From Streptomyces sp. CoH27 (lineage in GTDB: Bacteria > Actinomycetota > Actinomycetes > Streptomycetales > Streptomycetaceae), in the NCBI RefSeq assembly GCF_020181035.1, contig NZ_JAIQYY010000007.1, forward strand, positions 236,589-300,588: a DNA stretch of 64,000 bases, in the 5' to 3' direction. Of the stretch, positions 23,989 through 32,777 are shown one piece after another. The stretch's first letter is position 1; every line of letters begins with the position of its first letter. Made by a program: the position numbers and the translations under genes. Under the pieces are notes generated by a model. The model searched no databases and was not told the DNA's origin. It saw only the letters and a program-made list of their open reading frames with translations.

Positions 23989-24933
23989 ATGTCACTGCCA
24001 CTGGAGGGGATGGCGGCCGTCGTCACCGGCGCCGGGCGCGGGCTCGGCCGGGCCGAGGCCCTCGAACTCGCCCGGCTCGGCGCGGCCGTCGTCGTCAACG
24101 ACTACGGACAGCCCGGGCGGGACGGCTCCGGCGCGGCCTCGGCCGGGCCCGCCGAGGACGTCGTCGCCGAGATACGGGCCCGGGGCGGCCGGGCGCTCGC
24201 CCACACCGGGGACGTCGCCGACTTCGAACAGGCCGGGGAACTCGTCGAGTCGGCCATCGCCGAGTACGGCAAGCTCGACATCCTCGTCAACAACGCGGGC
24301 ATCCTGCGTGACCGCATGGTCTTCTCCATGACCGAGGACGAGTGGGACTCGGTGATCCGGGTGCACCTCAAGGGCCACTTCAACACCACCCACTTCGCCG
24401 CCGCGCACTGGCGGGAGCGGTCCAAGGCGGCCGGCGGGGAGAGGGTCTACGGGCGGATCGTGAACACCTCCTCGGAGGCGTTCCTGGCCGGTTCCGCCGG
24501 GCAGCCCAACTACGCCGCCGCGAAGGGCGGCATCGTCGGCTTGACCACCTCCACCGCCCTCGCCCTGGCCAAGTACGGGGTCACGGCCAACGCGATCTGC
24601 CCGCGCGCCCGCACCCGGATGACCGCGGACGTCTTCGCCGGCGTCCAGGAACCGGACGAGGAGCGGCTGGACCCGCTGGCCCCCGAGCACGTCGCCCCGC
24701 TCGTCGGCTATCTGGCCGCACCGGCCGCCGCCCGCGTCAACGGCCAGCTTCTCGTCGTACACGGCGGCATGGTCGCGATCGTCGAACGGCCGCGGGTGCG
24801 GGCCAAGTTCGACAGCAAGCAGGAGACGTTCACCTACGACGAGCTCGACGCGCTGCTCACCCCGCACTACGCGGACCGGCCGCCGGGGGAGACGTTCGCG
24901 GCGGCGGAGGTGCTGGGGCTCAAGCGGAGCTGA
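23989..24933 (+). CDS. SDR-family oxidoreductase (17beta-HSD4/FabG-like)
   Basis: A 314-residue short-chain dehydrogenase from ATG 23989. Cofactor loop VTGAGRGLGRAEALEL, NNAGIL, and catalytic Ser-Tyr-Lys in NTSSEAFLAGSAGQPNYAAAKGG split here as VNTSSEAFLAG and PNYAAAKGG. The protein is ~60 residues longer than plain FabG, like the dehydrogenase part of multifunctional enzyme 2 that oxidises 3-hydroxyacyl-CoA. This fits stepwise hydration and oxidation with the MaoC gene. A perfect terminator ends the operon. Confidence 0.9.
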   Translation: MSLPLEGMAAVVTGAGRGLGRAEALELARLGAAVVVNDYGQPGRDGSGAASAGPAEDVVAEIRARGGRALAHTGDVADFEQAGELVESAIAEYGKLDILVNNAGILRDRMVFSMTEDEWDSVIRVHLKGHFNTTHFAAAHWRERSKAAGGERVYGRIVNTSSEAFLAGSAGQPNYAAAKGGIVGLTTSTALALAKYGVTANAICPRARTRMTADVFAGVQEPDEERLDPLAPEHVAPLVGYLAAPAAARVNGQLLVVHGGMVAIVERPRVRAKFDSKQETFTYDELDALLTPHYADRPPGETFAAAEVLGLKRS

Positions 24934-24941
24934 GACACGAA

Positions 24942-24973
24942 AAGAGGGGGTGCCCCCGTGGGCACCCCCTCTT
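24942..24973. terminator. Bidirectional terminator
   Basis: AAGAGGGGGTGCCC (24942-24955) pairs perfectly with GGGCACCCCCTCTT (24960-24973), 4-nt loop. It separates the SDR operon from the convergent small gene at 24986. Confidence 0.85.
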
Positions 24974-24985
24974 CGTTCATGACCG

Positions 24986-25144
24986 TCAGGCGGCCATTTC
25001 GGCGCTCTCCGCGGCCGGCTTGCGGTGCTTGCCGTGCGGAGCCGTCTCACTCTCCTGGGCCGAGACCTGGCCCCGGTGCCGGCCGTGGCCGGACGCGTCC
25101 TGAGAGTCGGCAGACAGCTGCTCGTTGGTGCTGGTGTCGCTCAT
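24986..25144 (-). CDS. Small hydrophilic protein, 52 aa
   Basis: Complement of 25144-24986 encodes 52 residues starting MSDTSTNEQLSADSQDAS and ending PAAESAEMAA, with His/Gly/Arg-rich middle (GHGRHRGQ, APHGKHRKP). No hydrophobic segment. It lies between a strong terminator and a promoter-like gap, and the next gene is codirectional but 97 bp upstream. The ribosome site is weak. The composition resembles other tiny unstructured streptomycete proteins; function unknown. Confidence 0.5.
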   Translation of the reverse strand: MSDTSTNEQLSADSQDASGHGRHRGQVSAQESETAPHGKHRKPAAESAEMAA

Positions 25145-25240
25145 CGGAAGAATTCACCCCGTCAACATGATCTTTCGTACAGCCCGGCGAGTGTAACCGG
25201 CACACCACGGGCCGAATCCAGGCGCACACGCCAACCGGCA

Positions 25241-26506
25241 CTAGTTCGTTACAAGACGCCCCAGCGGTGCCTGCTGCAAGGGCACCGGACGTGCCATCAC
25301 GGGCTCCGGAGACAGCGGAGGCTGCGGTTCCACAGGTTCCGGAGGGTCCGGTTCCGTCGGCTCCGGTGACGCCTCGGGCGCCCCGGCAGCCGTGCCGTCC
25401 CGGACCGGACCCTCCGGACCCGCCTCCCCCGGGGCCACGGCCGTACCGCTTCCCGCGGCCCCCGCACCCCCCGTCTCCCCCCAGGGCGCCGTCAGCTCCG
25501 CCACGCCGCACGGAGTCTCCTCCGTGGCGTACGGCAGCCGCAGCACCCCGTCCCGCGTCCACAGCCCCGCGCCGGTCAGCCAGCCCGCGGGCGCCGGGAA
25601 GTGGCTCACCTGCCGCCCGGCCGGCCGCCAGACGCCCACCCAGCTGCCGAGCGGCCCGTCGACGCGCAGCGCCACCGCGCAGTTCTCCGGCATCAGCACC
25701 TGCCCCGGCTGGATCGCGAACGGCGTCACCGCGCAGTTCGGCAGCCGCAGGGACTCCGGGAAGCGCACCGGCAGCGTGCTGCCGAGGACCCCCCAGCCCA
25801 ATCGTTCCTGCCCCGGCGAGGGTGCGTCCGAGGAGATGAGCAGCAGCCCGCTGTCGGGGTCGGCGAGCAGCAGCCGGTCGCTGCTCGCGGGCGTGATCTG
25901 GAGCAGGGGCGAGACCAGCGCGCGCTCCAGATCCACCACGACCGCCTTCACCGGGCCGCCGGCCGGCTCCCGGTCCAGCGCCAGCATCCGCCCGGCGCGG
26001 TCCAGCCACACCCCGCCCGAGCAGCGCCCCGGCACCTCGGCGAGCCGCTCGGGACCGAAGGCGCCGCCCGCCACCAGCCAGACCGTGCTGGAGCGCGGGC
26101 CGACGGCGAGGGCGTACGCCCGCGTGCCCCCCGGCGCGGGCGGCAGCAGCGTGAGCCGGGTGCCGGGCTCGGGGCACTCCACCGCGCCCAGCGGCAGCTC
26201 GCCGGTGCCGGGCCCGGTCGGGTACAGCAGCGAGAAGGCGTGCCGCCGCTCGATCAGCCGGTGGATGAGCACCCGGCCGTCGGCCAGCGGCTGCACCTGC
26301 GTGCCGGGCTCCTCCGGCTGGTTGCCGGGCAGCGGCACCGCGTACGGCTCCGGGCCGTCCAGCGTCCAGCGCTCCGGGAACCAGCAGTCGCCGGCGGGCG
26401 CGAGCCGGGCGGCGTACGCCCCGTCGGCCGTGAGGGCGCATCTGCTCCCTCCGCTCCCTCCGTCGTCCGCGCCGGTGGACGGGGATTCGATCGCACAGGC
26501 CGTCAT
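25241..26506 (-). CDS. Hypothetical protein, 421 aa, beta-propeller-like with disordered Pro/Glu tail
   Basis: ATG at the complement of 26504-26506 follows GGAGGTGA at ideal spacing. Residues 1-340 contain repeated strands with W/D/G turns (GGVWLDRAGRMLALD, DRLLLADPDSGLLLISSD, SWVGVWRPAGRQVSHF) that suggest a beta-propeller or WD-like sheet. The C-terminal ~80 residues are Gly/Pro/Glu-rich and probably disordered (PEPTEPDPPEPVEPQPP). No signal peptide. It stands divergent from the conserved Nif3-zinc ribbon-RNase H operon. Function unknown. Confidence 0.6.
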   Translation of the reverse strand: MTACAIESPSTGADDGGSGGSRCALTADGAYAARLAPAGDCWFPERWTLDGPEPYAVPLPGNQPEEPGTQVQPLADGRVLIHRLIERRHAFSLLYPTGPGTGELPLGAVECPEPGTRLTLLPPAPGGTRAYALAVGPRSSTVWLVAGGAFGPERLAEVPGRCSGGVWLDRAGRMLALDREPAGGPVKAVVVDLERALVSPLLQITPASSDRLLLADPDSGLLLISSDAPSPGQERLGWGVLGSTLPVRFPESLRLPNCAVTPFAIQPGQVLMPENCAVALRVDGPLGSWVGVWRPAGRQVSHFPAPAGWLTGAGLWTRDGVLRLPYATEETPCGVAELTAPWGETGGAGAAGSGTAVAPGEAGPEGPVRDGTAAGAPEASPEPTEPDPPEPVEPQPPLSPEPVMARPVPLQQAPLGRLVTN

Positions 26507-26693
26507 CGTTCGGTCACCTCCGGTGACGAAGGTAGTTTTCGCACGCACAGGCGTGGGACCGGCCCTGCGCGCTTCACACATACGGGTGGCGCAGAAGCGA
26601 TTCACCTGAGGAAAACGGGGCGATTGTGCTGAGCGGGACCAGACCTGACGGATGCGGTGTGGCGCCGCCGAACAGCCAGGTAGCCTTTGCTGC

Positions 26694-27533
26694 GTGCCCC
26701 GTCTGTCTGAAGTCATCGCCGCGCTGGAGACCCTGTGGCCCGCCGAGCGGGCCGAGTCCTGGGACGCGGTCGGCACGGTCGTGGGCGACCCCGGCCAGGA
26801 GGTCACCCGGGTCCTGTTCGCCGTCGACCCCGTCCAGGAGATCGTCGACGAGGCGCTGAAGCTCGGCGCCGACCTGCTGGTCACCCACCACCCGCTCTAT
26901 CTGCGGGGTACGACGACGGTGGCGGCGAGCCACTTCAAGGGCCGCGTCGTGCACACGCTGATCAAGAACGACATCGCGCTGCACGTGGCCCACACGAACG
27001 CCGACACCGCGGACCCGGGTGTCTCGGACGCCCTCGCCGGCGCGCTGGACCTGCGGGTCGTAGGCCCCCTCGTCCCGGACCCGACCGACCCGGCCGGCCG
27101 CCGGGGCCTGGGCCGGATCTGCGAGCTGGACCACCCCCTGACCGTCCGCGAGCTGGCCGCCCGCGCCGCCGAGCGGCTGCCCGCCACCGCGCAGGGCATC
27201 CGGGTGGCCGGCGACCCCGAGGCCCTCGTCCGCACGGTCGCCGTCAGCGGCGGCTCCGGCGACAGCCTCTTCGACCAGGTCCGCGCGGCCGGCGTCGACG
27301 CCTTCCTCACGGCCGACCTGCGCCACCACCCGGCGAGCGAGGCCGTCGCCCAGAGCCCCCTCGCGCTGCTCGACGCGGCGCACTGGGCCACCGAGTGGCC
27401 CTGGTGCGAGCTGGCCGCGAGCCAGCTCGACGAGATCTCCGACCGCCACGGCTGGGACCTGCGCGTCCACGTCTCCACGACGGTCACCGACCCCTGGACC
27501 GCCCACGCGGCGTCCACCACCCCGAGCAACTAA
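26694..27533 (+). CDS. Nif3-like dinuclear metal centre protein
   Basis: A 279-residue cytosolic protein. GTG at 26694 lies 7 nt after a -10-like TAGCCT, so the transcript may be leaderless. Metal ligands are visible in VTHHPLYLRG, AHTNADTAD and the C-terminal LLDAAHWATEWP. The family (YbgI/Nif3, GTP cyclohydrolase I type 2-like) is widespread and poorly defined. It starts a conserved actinobacterial operon with the zinc-ribbon protein and RNase H/phosphatase. Confidence 0.9.
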   Translation: MPRLSEVIAALETLWPAERAESWDAVGTVVGDPGQEVTRVLFAVDPVQEIVDEALKLGADLLVTHHPLYLRGTTTVAASHFKGRVVHTLIKNDIALHVAHTNADTADPGVSDALAGALDLRVVGPLVPDPTDPAGRRGLGRICELDHPLTVRELAARAAERLPATAQGIRVAGDPEALVRTVAVSGGSGDSLFDQVRAAGVDAFLTADLRHHPASEAVAQSPLALLDAAHWATEWPWCELAASQLDEISDRHGWDLRVHVSTTVTDPWTAHAASTTPSN

Positions 27534-27546
27534 CAGGAGCCCCCAA

Positions 27547-28290
27547 CTGAACGCCGCGCCCGCCGACCAGATCCGCCTCCTCGACGTCCAGGCCCTCGAC
27601 GTCCGCCTCCAGCAGCTCGCGCACAAGCGGAAGTCGCTGCCCGAGCACGCCGAGATCGACGCGCTGAACAAGGACCTCACGCAGCTGCGCGACCTGCTGG
27701 TGGCCGCGCAGACCGAGGAGAGCGACACCGCCCGCGAGCAGACCAAGGCCGAGCAGGACGTGGACCAGGTGCGCCAGCGCGCCGCCCGCGACCAGCAGCG
27801 CCTGGACTCCGGCGCGGTCACCTCGCCGAAGGACCTGTCCAACCTCCAGCACGAGATCGCCTCCCTCGCCAAGCGCCAGGGCGACCTGGAGGACGTGGTC
27901 CTGGAGGTCATGGAGCGCCGCGAGGCCGCGCAGGAGCGGGTGGCGGAGCTGACCGAGCGGGTCGCGTCGGTGCAGTCGAAGATCGACGACGCGACCGGCC
28001 GCCGGAGCGCCGCCTTCGAGGAGATCGACGGCGAGGTGGCCACGGTGACGAAGGAACGCGAGGTCGTGGCGGGTTCTGTCCCCGCTGATCTGCTGAAGCT
28101 CTACGACAAGCTGCGCGAGCAGCAGGGCGGCATCGGCGCGGCCAAGCTGTACGCCCGCACCTGCCAGGGCTGCCGCCAGGAGCTGGCGATCACCGAGCTG
28201 AACGAGATCCGCGCGGCCGCGCCGGACACCGTCGTACGCTGCGAGAACTGCCGCCGCATCCTGGTGCGTACGGCCGAGTCGGGTCTGTAA
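27547..28290 (+). CDS. Zinc-ribbon coiled-coil protein (CdsZ/C4-type), CTG start
   Basis: A 247-residue protein. AGGAG at 27534-27538 is followed by CTG at 27547 and no ATG, GTG or TTG in frame until 27700, which would cut off ~50 conserved-looking residues (APADQIRLLDVQALDVRL). CTG is therefore the best start. Residues ~30-200 are a long heptad coiled coil (LTERVASVQSKIDDATGRRS). The C-terminus carries a C4 zinc ribbon, CQGC and CENC. Bacterial relatives have a proposed link to translation or RNA handling. Operonic with Nif3 and RNase H/phosphatase. Confidence 0.85.
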   Translation: MNAAPADQIRLLDVQALDVRLQQLAHKRKSLPEHAEIDALNKDLTQLRDLLVAAQTEESDTAREQTKAEQDVDQVRQRAARDQQRLDSGAVTSPKDLSNLQHEIASLAKRQGDLEDVVLEVMERREAAQERVAELTERVASVQSKIDDATGRRSAAFEEIDGEVATVTKEREVVAGSVPADLLKLYDKLREQQGGIGAAKLYARTCQGCRQELAITELNEIRAAAPDTVVRCENCRRILVRTAESGL

Positions 28291-28311
28291 GAGTCGTAAG
28301 GGGCTTGTGGG

Positions 28312-29541
28312 GTGCGGGAGTTCATCGTCGAGGCGGACGGCGGGTCGCGAGGCAATCCCGGGCCGGCCGGTTACGGCGCCGTGGTCACCGACGCGGCGAC
28401 GGGGGAGATCCTGGCGGAGGAGGCCGAGTACCTCGGCGTCGTGACCAACAACGTCGCCGAGTACCGCGGCCTCCTGGCCGGCCTGCGCGCCGCCCACGCC
28501 CTCGACCCGACGGCCACGGTCCGCGTCCGCATGGACTCCAAGCTGGTCGTCGAGCAGATGTCGGGCCGCTGGAAGATCAAACACCCCGACATGAAGCCCC
28601 TGGCCGCCCAGTCCCGCTCGATCTTCCCCCCGGACCAGGTCACCTACGAGTGGATCCCGAGGGAACAGAACAAGCACGCGGACCGCTTGGCCAACGAAGC
28701 GATGGACGCGGGGGCGAAGGGCGAGCCATGGTCCCCGCCCGCCGTAGCTGCGGGCAGTCGTGCCGCTGGGGCGGCACGGGTGGGCGCAGCGGCACCTCAC
28801 AGCGAGCAGCGCCTGGAAACCGTAGACGAGCAGCAGCCTCCCAGTGCCGGCGCGGAAACCCCGGACGAGCAGCAGCCTTCCAGTGCCCCCGGCTGGGGCA
28901 GCGCCCCAGACCTCGGCGCCCCCGCCACCTTCGTGCTGCTCCGCCACGGCGAAACCCCCCTGACCCCCCAGAAGCGCTTCTCGGGCAGCGGCGGCACCAA
29001 CCCCTCCCTCTCCGAAGCCGGCCGCGAGCAGGCCCGCCGGGTCGCGGAGGCGCTCGCGCGGCGCGGGACCATCCAGACCATCCTCGCCTCCCCCCTCATC
29101 CGCACCCGCGAGACCGCCGGCGTCGTCGCCGCCCGCCTCGGCCTGGACGTGACGATCGAGGACGGCCTGCGGGAGACGGACTTCGGCGCCTGGGAGGGCC
29201 TCACCTTCGGCGAGGTCCGCGAACGCTACCCGGACGATCTGAACGCCTGGCTCGCCGACCCGGAGGCCCACCCCACCGGCGGCGGCGAGAGCTTCGCCGA
29301 GACGGCCACCAGACTCGCCGTCACCCGGGACAAGCTGATCGCCGCCTACGCGGGCCGCACGGTCCTGCTCGTCACCCACGTCACCCCGATCAAGACCCTG
29401 GTCCGGCTCGCCCTCGGCGCCCCGCCCGAGTCCCTGTTCCGCATGGAGCTGTCGGCGGCCTCCCTGTCGGCGGTGGCGTACTACGCCGACGGCAACGCCA
29501 GCGTCCGGCTCTTCAACGACACGTCCCACCTGCGTCCCTGA
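28312..29541 (+). CDS. Bifunctional RNase H / acid phosphatase
   Basis: A 409-residue fusion known from S. coelicolor SCO2299. GTG at 28312, AAGGGG upstream. The N-terminal RNase HI domain (1-135) begins REFIVEADGGSRGNPGPAGY with catalytic Asp and carries MDSKLVVEQMSG; it removes RNA from RNA-DNA hybrids. A disordered linker follows. The C-terminal histidine-phosphatase domain (from ~205) has the phosphohistidine motif LLRHGETPL and ASPLIRTRETAG, with VTHVTP near the end. In bacteria the phosphatase half acts on alpha-ribazole phosphate or similar. Convergent overlap of 29 bp with the aldolase gene. Confidence 0.95.
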   Translation: MREFIVEADGGSRGNPGPAGYGAVVTDAATGEILAEEAEYLGVVTNNVAEYRGLLAGLRAAHALDPTATVRVRMDSKLVVEQMSGRWKIKHPDMKPLAAQSRSIFPPDQVTYEWIPREQNKHADRLANEAMDAGAKGEPWSPPAVAAGSRAAGAARVGAAAPHSEQRLETVDEQQPPSAGAETPDEQQPSSAPGWGSAPDLGAPATFVLLRHGETPLTPQKRFSGSGGTNPSLSEAGREQARRVAEALARRGTIQTILASPLIRTRETAGVVAARLGLDVTIEDGLRETDFGAWEGLTFGEVRERYPDDLNAWLADPEAHPTGGGESFAETATRLAVTRDKLIAAYAGRTVLLVTHVTPIKTLVRLALGAPPESLFRMELSAASLSAVAYYADGNASVRLFNDTSHLRP

Positions 29542-30184
29542 CCTCGCCGAGCCGCGCGGCGGCCCGCGCCAGCTCCTCGATCCGCGCCCAGTCCCCGGCG
29601 GCCACCGCGTCCGCCGGGATCATCCAACTCCCGCCCACACACCCGACGTTGGGCAGCGAAAGGTACTCCGGCGCGGTCGCCGGGCCGATCCCGCCCGTGG
29701 GGCAGAAACGAGCCTGCGGCAACGGCCCGGCCAGCGACCTCAGATACGCCGCACCGCCCGCCGCCTGCGCCGGGAAGAACTTCATCTCCCGCACCCCGCG
29801 CTCCAGCAGCGCGACGACCTCCGAGGCGGTCGACACCCCGGGCAGGAACGGCACCCCCGACCCGCGCATCGCCGCCAGCAGCCCCTGCGTCCACCCGGGG
29901 CTGACCAGGAACCGCGCCCCCGCCGCCGTACACGCGCCGACCTGTTCCGGCGTGAGCACCGTGCCCGCGCCGACCACCGCCGACGGCACCTCGGCGGCGA
30001 TCGCGCGGATCGCGTCCAGCGCCGCCGGCGTCCGCAGCGTCACCTCGATCGCGGGCAGCCCGCCCGCCACCAGGGCCCGCGCCAGCGGTACGGCGTCGGC
30101 GGCGGCGGAGACGACCACCACGGGGACTACGGGTGCGAGATCCAGTACGGAGGCAGCCGAGGGCGAGGGCAGCGGTGAGGTCAT
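29513..30184 (-). CDS. eda: KDPG/KHG aldolase
   Basis: A 223-residue TIM-barrel aldolase that splits 2-keto-3-deoxy-6-phosphogluconate to pyruvate and glyceraldehyde-3-phosphate, and can act on 4-hydroxy-2-oxoglutarate. The catalytic Glu is in AIEVTLRTP, GAGTVLTPEQ is typical, and the Schiff-base Lys is in REMKFFPAQAAGG; PTGGIGP closes the phosphate site. Here the usual KFFPAE is KFFPAQ. Cytosolic and alone on its strand, probably serving uronate or gluconate breakdown. Confidence 0.9.
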   Translation of the reverse strand: MTSPLPSPSAASVLDLAPVVPVVVVSAAADAVPLARALVAGGLPAIEVTLRTPAALDAIRAIAAEVPSAVVGAGTVLTPEQVGACTAAGARFLVSPGWTQGLLAAMRGSGVPFLPGVSTASEVVALLERGVREMKFFPAQAAGGAAYLRSLAGPLPQARFCPTGGIGPATAPEYLSLPNVGCVGGSWMIPADAVAAGDWARIEELARAAARLGEVRDAGGTCR

Positions 30185-30268
30185 GCCCTCATCGTGCCCA
30201 GCCGCTCCATTATGTGCAATGAGCGTTGCGCATGTTGCAATGCATCTCGCGGACGCTCCGAGCGAAGG

Positions 30269-31051
30269 TCAATGGATCTCCTCCACCAGCACATCCAGCG
30301 ACCACGCCGTGCCCGCCTTCCCCGGCGCCTCCGCCTCCACGACGTACCCCAGGTCCCGCAGCACCGCCACCAGCTCGGCGGGGTCCTTCGGCGCGGCGCC
30401 GGCCGTCAGCAGGGCGCGCACCATCCGGCCCTTGGTCGCCTTGTTGAAGTGGCTGACCACCTTCCGGGTCGGCGCGTGCAGCACCCGTACCGTCGCCGTC
30501 CGCCCCGCGACCTCGCCCTTCGGCTTCCAGGCCGCCGCGTACGCCGCCGACCGCAGGTCCAGGACCAGGCCGGCCCCGGCCGCCTCGGGCAGCACCTCGG
30601 CCATCGGCGCCCGCCAGTGCGCGCCCAGCGCGCCGAGGCCGGGCAGCTTCACGCCCATCGAGCAGCGGTAGGAGGGGATCCGGTCCGTCACGCGCACCGC
30701 GCCCCACAGACCGGAGAAGACCAGCAGCGAGCGCGCCGCCCGCCGCTTCGCCGCCGTGTCCAGCGTGGCCAGGCCGAGGGAGTCGTAGAGCACGCCGGTG
30801 TAGATCTCCCCGGCCGGGCGGGCGCCCGCCGCCGGCAGGCCGGCGTTCTTCGCGACCTCGCCGCGCAGCCCCTCGCTCAGCCCCAGCACCTCGCGCGCCT
30901 TCTCCTCGTCCCCGGCGCACAGCTCGACGAGCTCGGTGAGCACCGCCTCCCGTGCGGCGGTCAGCCCGGGCAGCGACAGGGACTCCAGCTTCAGCGGGGC
31001 ACCCGCGCCCGAGTTCGCCTTGCCTTCGGACGGCGGCAGCAGGACCAGCAC
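30269..31051 (-). CDS. yaaA: Peroxide-stress protein YaaA
   Basis: A 260-residue DUF328/YaaA protein. I place the start at GTG (complement of 31049-31051) so that the protein begins VLVLLPPSEGKA, with GAGGAG 6 nt upstream. Conserved stretches are YTGVLYDSLGL, LLVFSGLWGAVRVTDRIPSYR and KVVSHFNKATKGRMVRALL. The family lowers free iron and protects DNA during peroxide stress. Divergent from the RNB ribonuclease with about 200 bp between. Confidence 0.9.
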   Translation of the reverse strand: MLVLLPPSEGKANSGAGAPLKLESLSLPGLTAAREAVLTELVELCAGDEEKAREVLGLSEGLRGEVAKNAGLPAAGARPAGEIYTGVLYDSLGLATLDTAAKRRAARSLLVFSGLWGAVRVTDRIPSYRCSMGVKLPGLGALGAHWRAPMAEVLPEAAGAGLVLDLRSAAYAAAWKPKGEVAGRTATVRVLHAPTRKVVSHFNKATKGRMVRALLTAGAAPKDPAELVAVLRDLGYVVEAEAPGKAGTAWSLDVLVEEIH

Positions 31052-31253
31052 CACATACTCCTCACCTGGGGGGGTTTCGTTCGGATCATCCTGGCGTCGC
31101 GGGGTCCGGCACGCACACCTGCACGCACCAGACCCGCTCGGGCCGGCCACAAGGCAGCGTTCGTCACGGCCGAGCTGATCCGAACGACACCCCCTGGACC
31201 TCCGCGCCAGCGTACGGCGTGCCGGGCCCCCGGCCGCGACCTACGCTCGCTGT

Positions 31254-32699
31254 ATGCCCCGCCGCACGATCCGCGTGACCGGTGCCCCCGAGGCACCGCT
31301 CCGGGCCGCGCTCACCGCGCTGCGCGCCGAGCTCGGCGTCCCGGGCGCGTTCCCGCCCGAGGTGCTGGAGGAGGCCGAGCAGGCGGCGAAGGCCCCGGCG
31401 CTGCCGTCGTACGACGCCACCGACATCCCCTTCTTCACCCTCGACCCCCCGGCCTCCACCGACCTCGACCAGGCCGCCCATCTCTCCCGGCGCCGCACCG
31501 GCTACCGGGTCCGGTACGCCATCGCCGACGTCGCCGCCTTCGTCGCACCCGGCGGCGCGCTGGACGCGGAGGCGCACCGGCGGGTCGACACCCTGTACTT
31601 CCCGGACGGGAAGGTCCCGCTGCACCCCGTCGTGCTCAGCGAGGGCGCCGCCAGCCTGCTGCCGGACCAGGTGCGGCTGGCGGTGCTGTGGACGCTCGAC
31701 CTGGACGCGGACGGCGGGACCGTCGCTGTGGACGTGCGCCGCGCCCTGGTCCGCAGCCGCGCCAAGCTCGACTACGCGGGCGTGCAGAAGGCGATCGAGA
31801 CCGGGACCGCGGAGGAGCCCGTCGCGCTGCTGAGAGAGATCGGCGAGGCCCGGGAACGGCTGGAGGCGGCACGCGGCGGCATCTCGCTGAACGTGCCCGA
31901 GCAGGAGATCACCGCCCAGGACCACACCTACGTCCTCGGCTACCGCGCCCCGCTGCCCGCCGACGGCTGGAACGCCCAGCTCTCCCTGCTCACCGGCATG
32001 GCCGCCGCCGAGCTGATGCTCGCCCACGGCACCGGAGTGCTGCGCACCCTCCCGGCGGCCCCCGACGGCGCCGTCGCCCGCCTTCGCCGTACCGCCGTCG
32101 CCCTGCACATCGACTGGCCGCACCATGTGTCCTACGCGGCCCTGATCCGCTCCCTGGACCCGCACACCCCGCGGCACGCGGCCTTCCTCCAGGAGTGCAC
32201 GACTCTGCTGCGCGGCGCCGGCTACACCGTCTTCCGGGGCGGCGACCTGCCCGCGATCACCACGCACGCCGCCGTCGCCGCTCCCTACACCCACTGCACG
32301 GCCCCCCTGCGCCGTCTGGCGGACCGGTACTCCTCGGAGATCTGCCTCGCGGCCGTCGCCGGGCAGGCCGTGCCCGACTGGGTGCTCGCCGGCCTCGACG
32401 CGCTGCCCCGGCGGATGGCCGAGGGCGCCCGCATCGCCGGGACGGTCGAGCGGCAGTGCATCGACCTTGTGGAGGCGGCCCTGCTCAAGGACCGGATCGG
32501 GGAGGTCTTCGAGGGGTGCGTGGTGGACGTCGAGGAGCGTCAACCGTCCGTCGGCACCGTGCAGTTGCTGTCACCGGCGGTCATCGGGCGGATCGAGGGC
32601 GACCACCTCCCGCTCGGCGAACGCCTGCGGGTACGGCTCGTCCGGGCCGAACCGGGGGCCGGCTCCGGGGCGGCGAAGATCCTGTTCACGGCCGCGTGA
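31254..32699 (+). CDS. RNB-domain ribonuclease (RNase II/R family)
   Basis: A 481-residue exoribonuclease that degrades RNA 3' to 5'. The RNB catalytic core has the Mg-binding Asp cluster in FFTLDPPASTDLDQA and conserved HCTAPLRRLADRYSSEICL near residue 345. It lacks the cold-shock and S1 domains of full-length RNase R, as is usual for the short streptomycete form. A -10-like TACGCT at 31242-31247, six bases before ATG 31254, suggests a leaderless mRNA. Confidence 0.9.
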   Translation: MPRRTIRVTGAPEAPLRAALTALRAELGVPGAFPPEVLEEAEQAAKAPALPSYDATDIPFFTLDPPASTDLDQAAHLSRRRTGYRVRYAIADVAAFVAPGGALDAEAHRRVDTLYFPDGKVPLHPVVLSEGAASLLPDQVRLAVLWTLDLDADGGTVAVDVRRALVRSRAKLDYAGVQKAIETGTAEEPVALLREIGEARERLEAARGGISLNVPEQEITAQDHTYVLGYRAPLPADGWNAQLSLLTGMAAAELMLAHGTGVLRTLPAAPDGAVARLRRTAVALHIDWPHHVSYAALIRSLDPHTPRHAAFLQECTTLLRGAGYTVFRGGDLPAITTHAAVAAPYTHCTAPLRRLADRYSSEICLAAVAGQAVPDWVLAGLDALPRRMAEGARIAGTVERQCIDLVEAALLKDRIGEVFEGCVVDVEERQPSVGTVQLLSPAVIGRIEGDHLPLGERLRVRLVRAEPGAGSGAAKILFTAA

Positions 32700-32735
32700 G
32701 CGCCTGGACGAGGGTGCCTCGCCGTCTTCGCCGTA

Positions 32736-32771
32736 TGACTGTAGTCACTAAAAGTTTTGGGCGGCTATAGT
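32736..32771 (+). promoter_or_regulatory. Operator and leaderless promoter of the TetR gene
   Basis: Inverted repeat TGACT-GT-AGTCA (32736-32747) is followed by a -10 TATAGT (32766-32771) only 6 nt before ATG 32778. The layout fits autorepression of the TetR gene. Confidence 0.55.
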
Positions 32772-32777
32772 TTTCAT

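Noticed and set aside
28970..28981. AGAAGCGCTTCT, similar to the LacI operator core
   Set aside because: Inside the RNase H/phosphatase coding sequence; outer bases do not match the twin operators.
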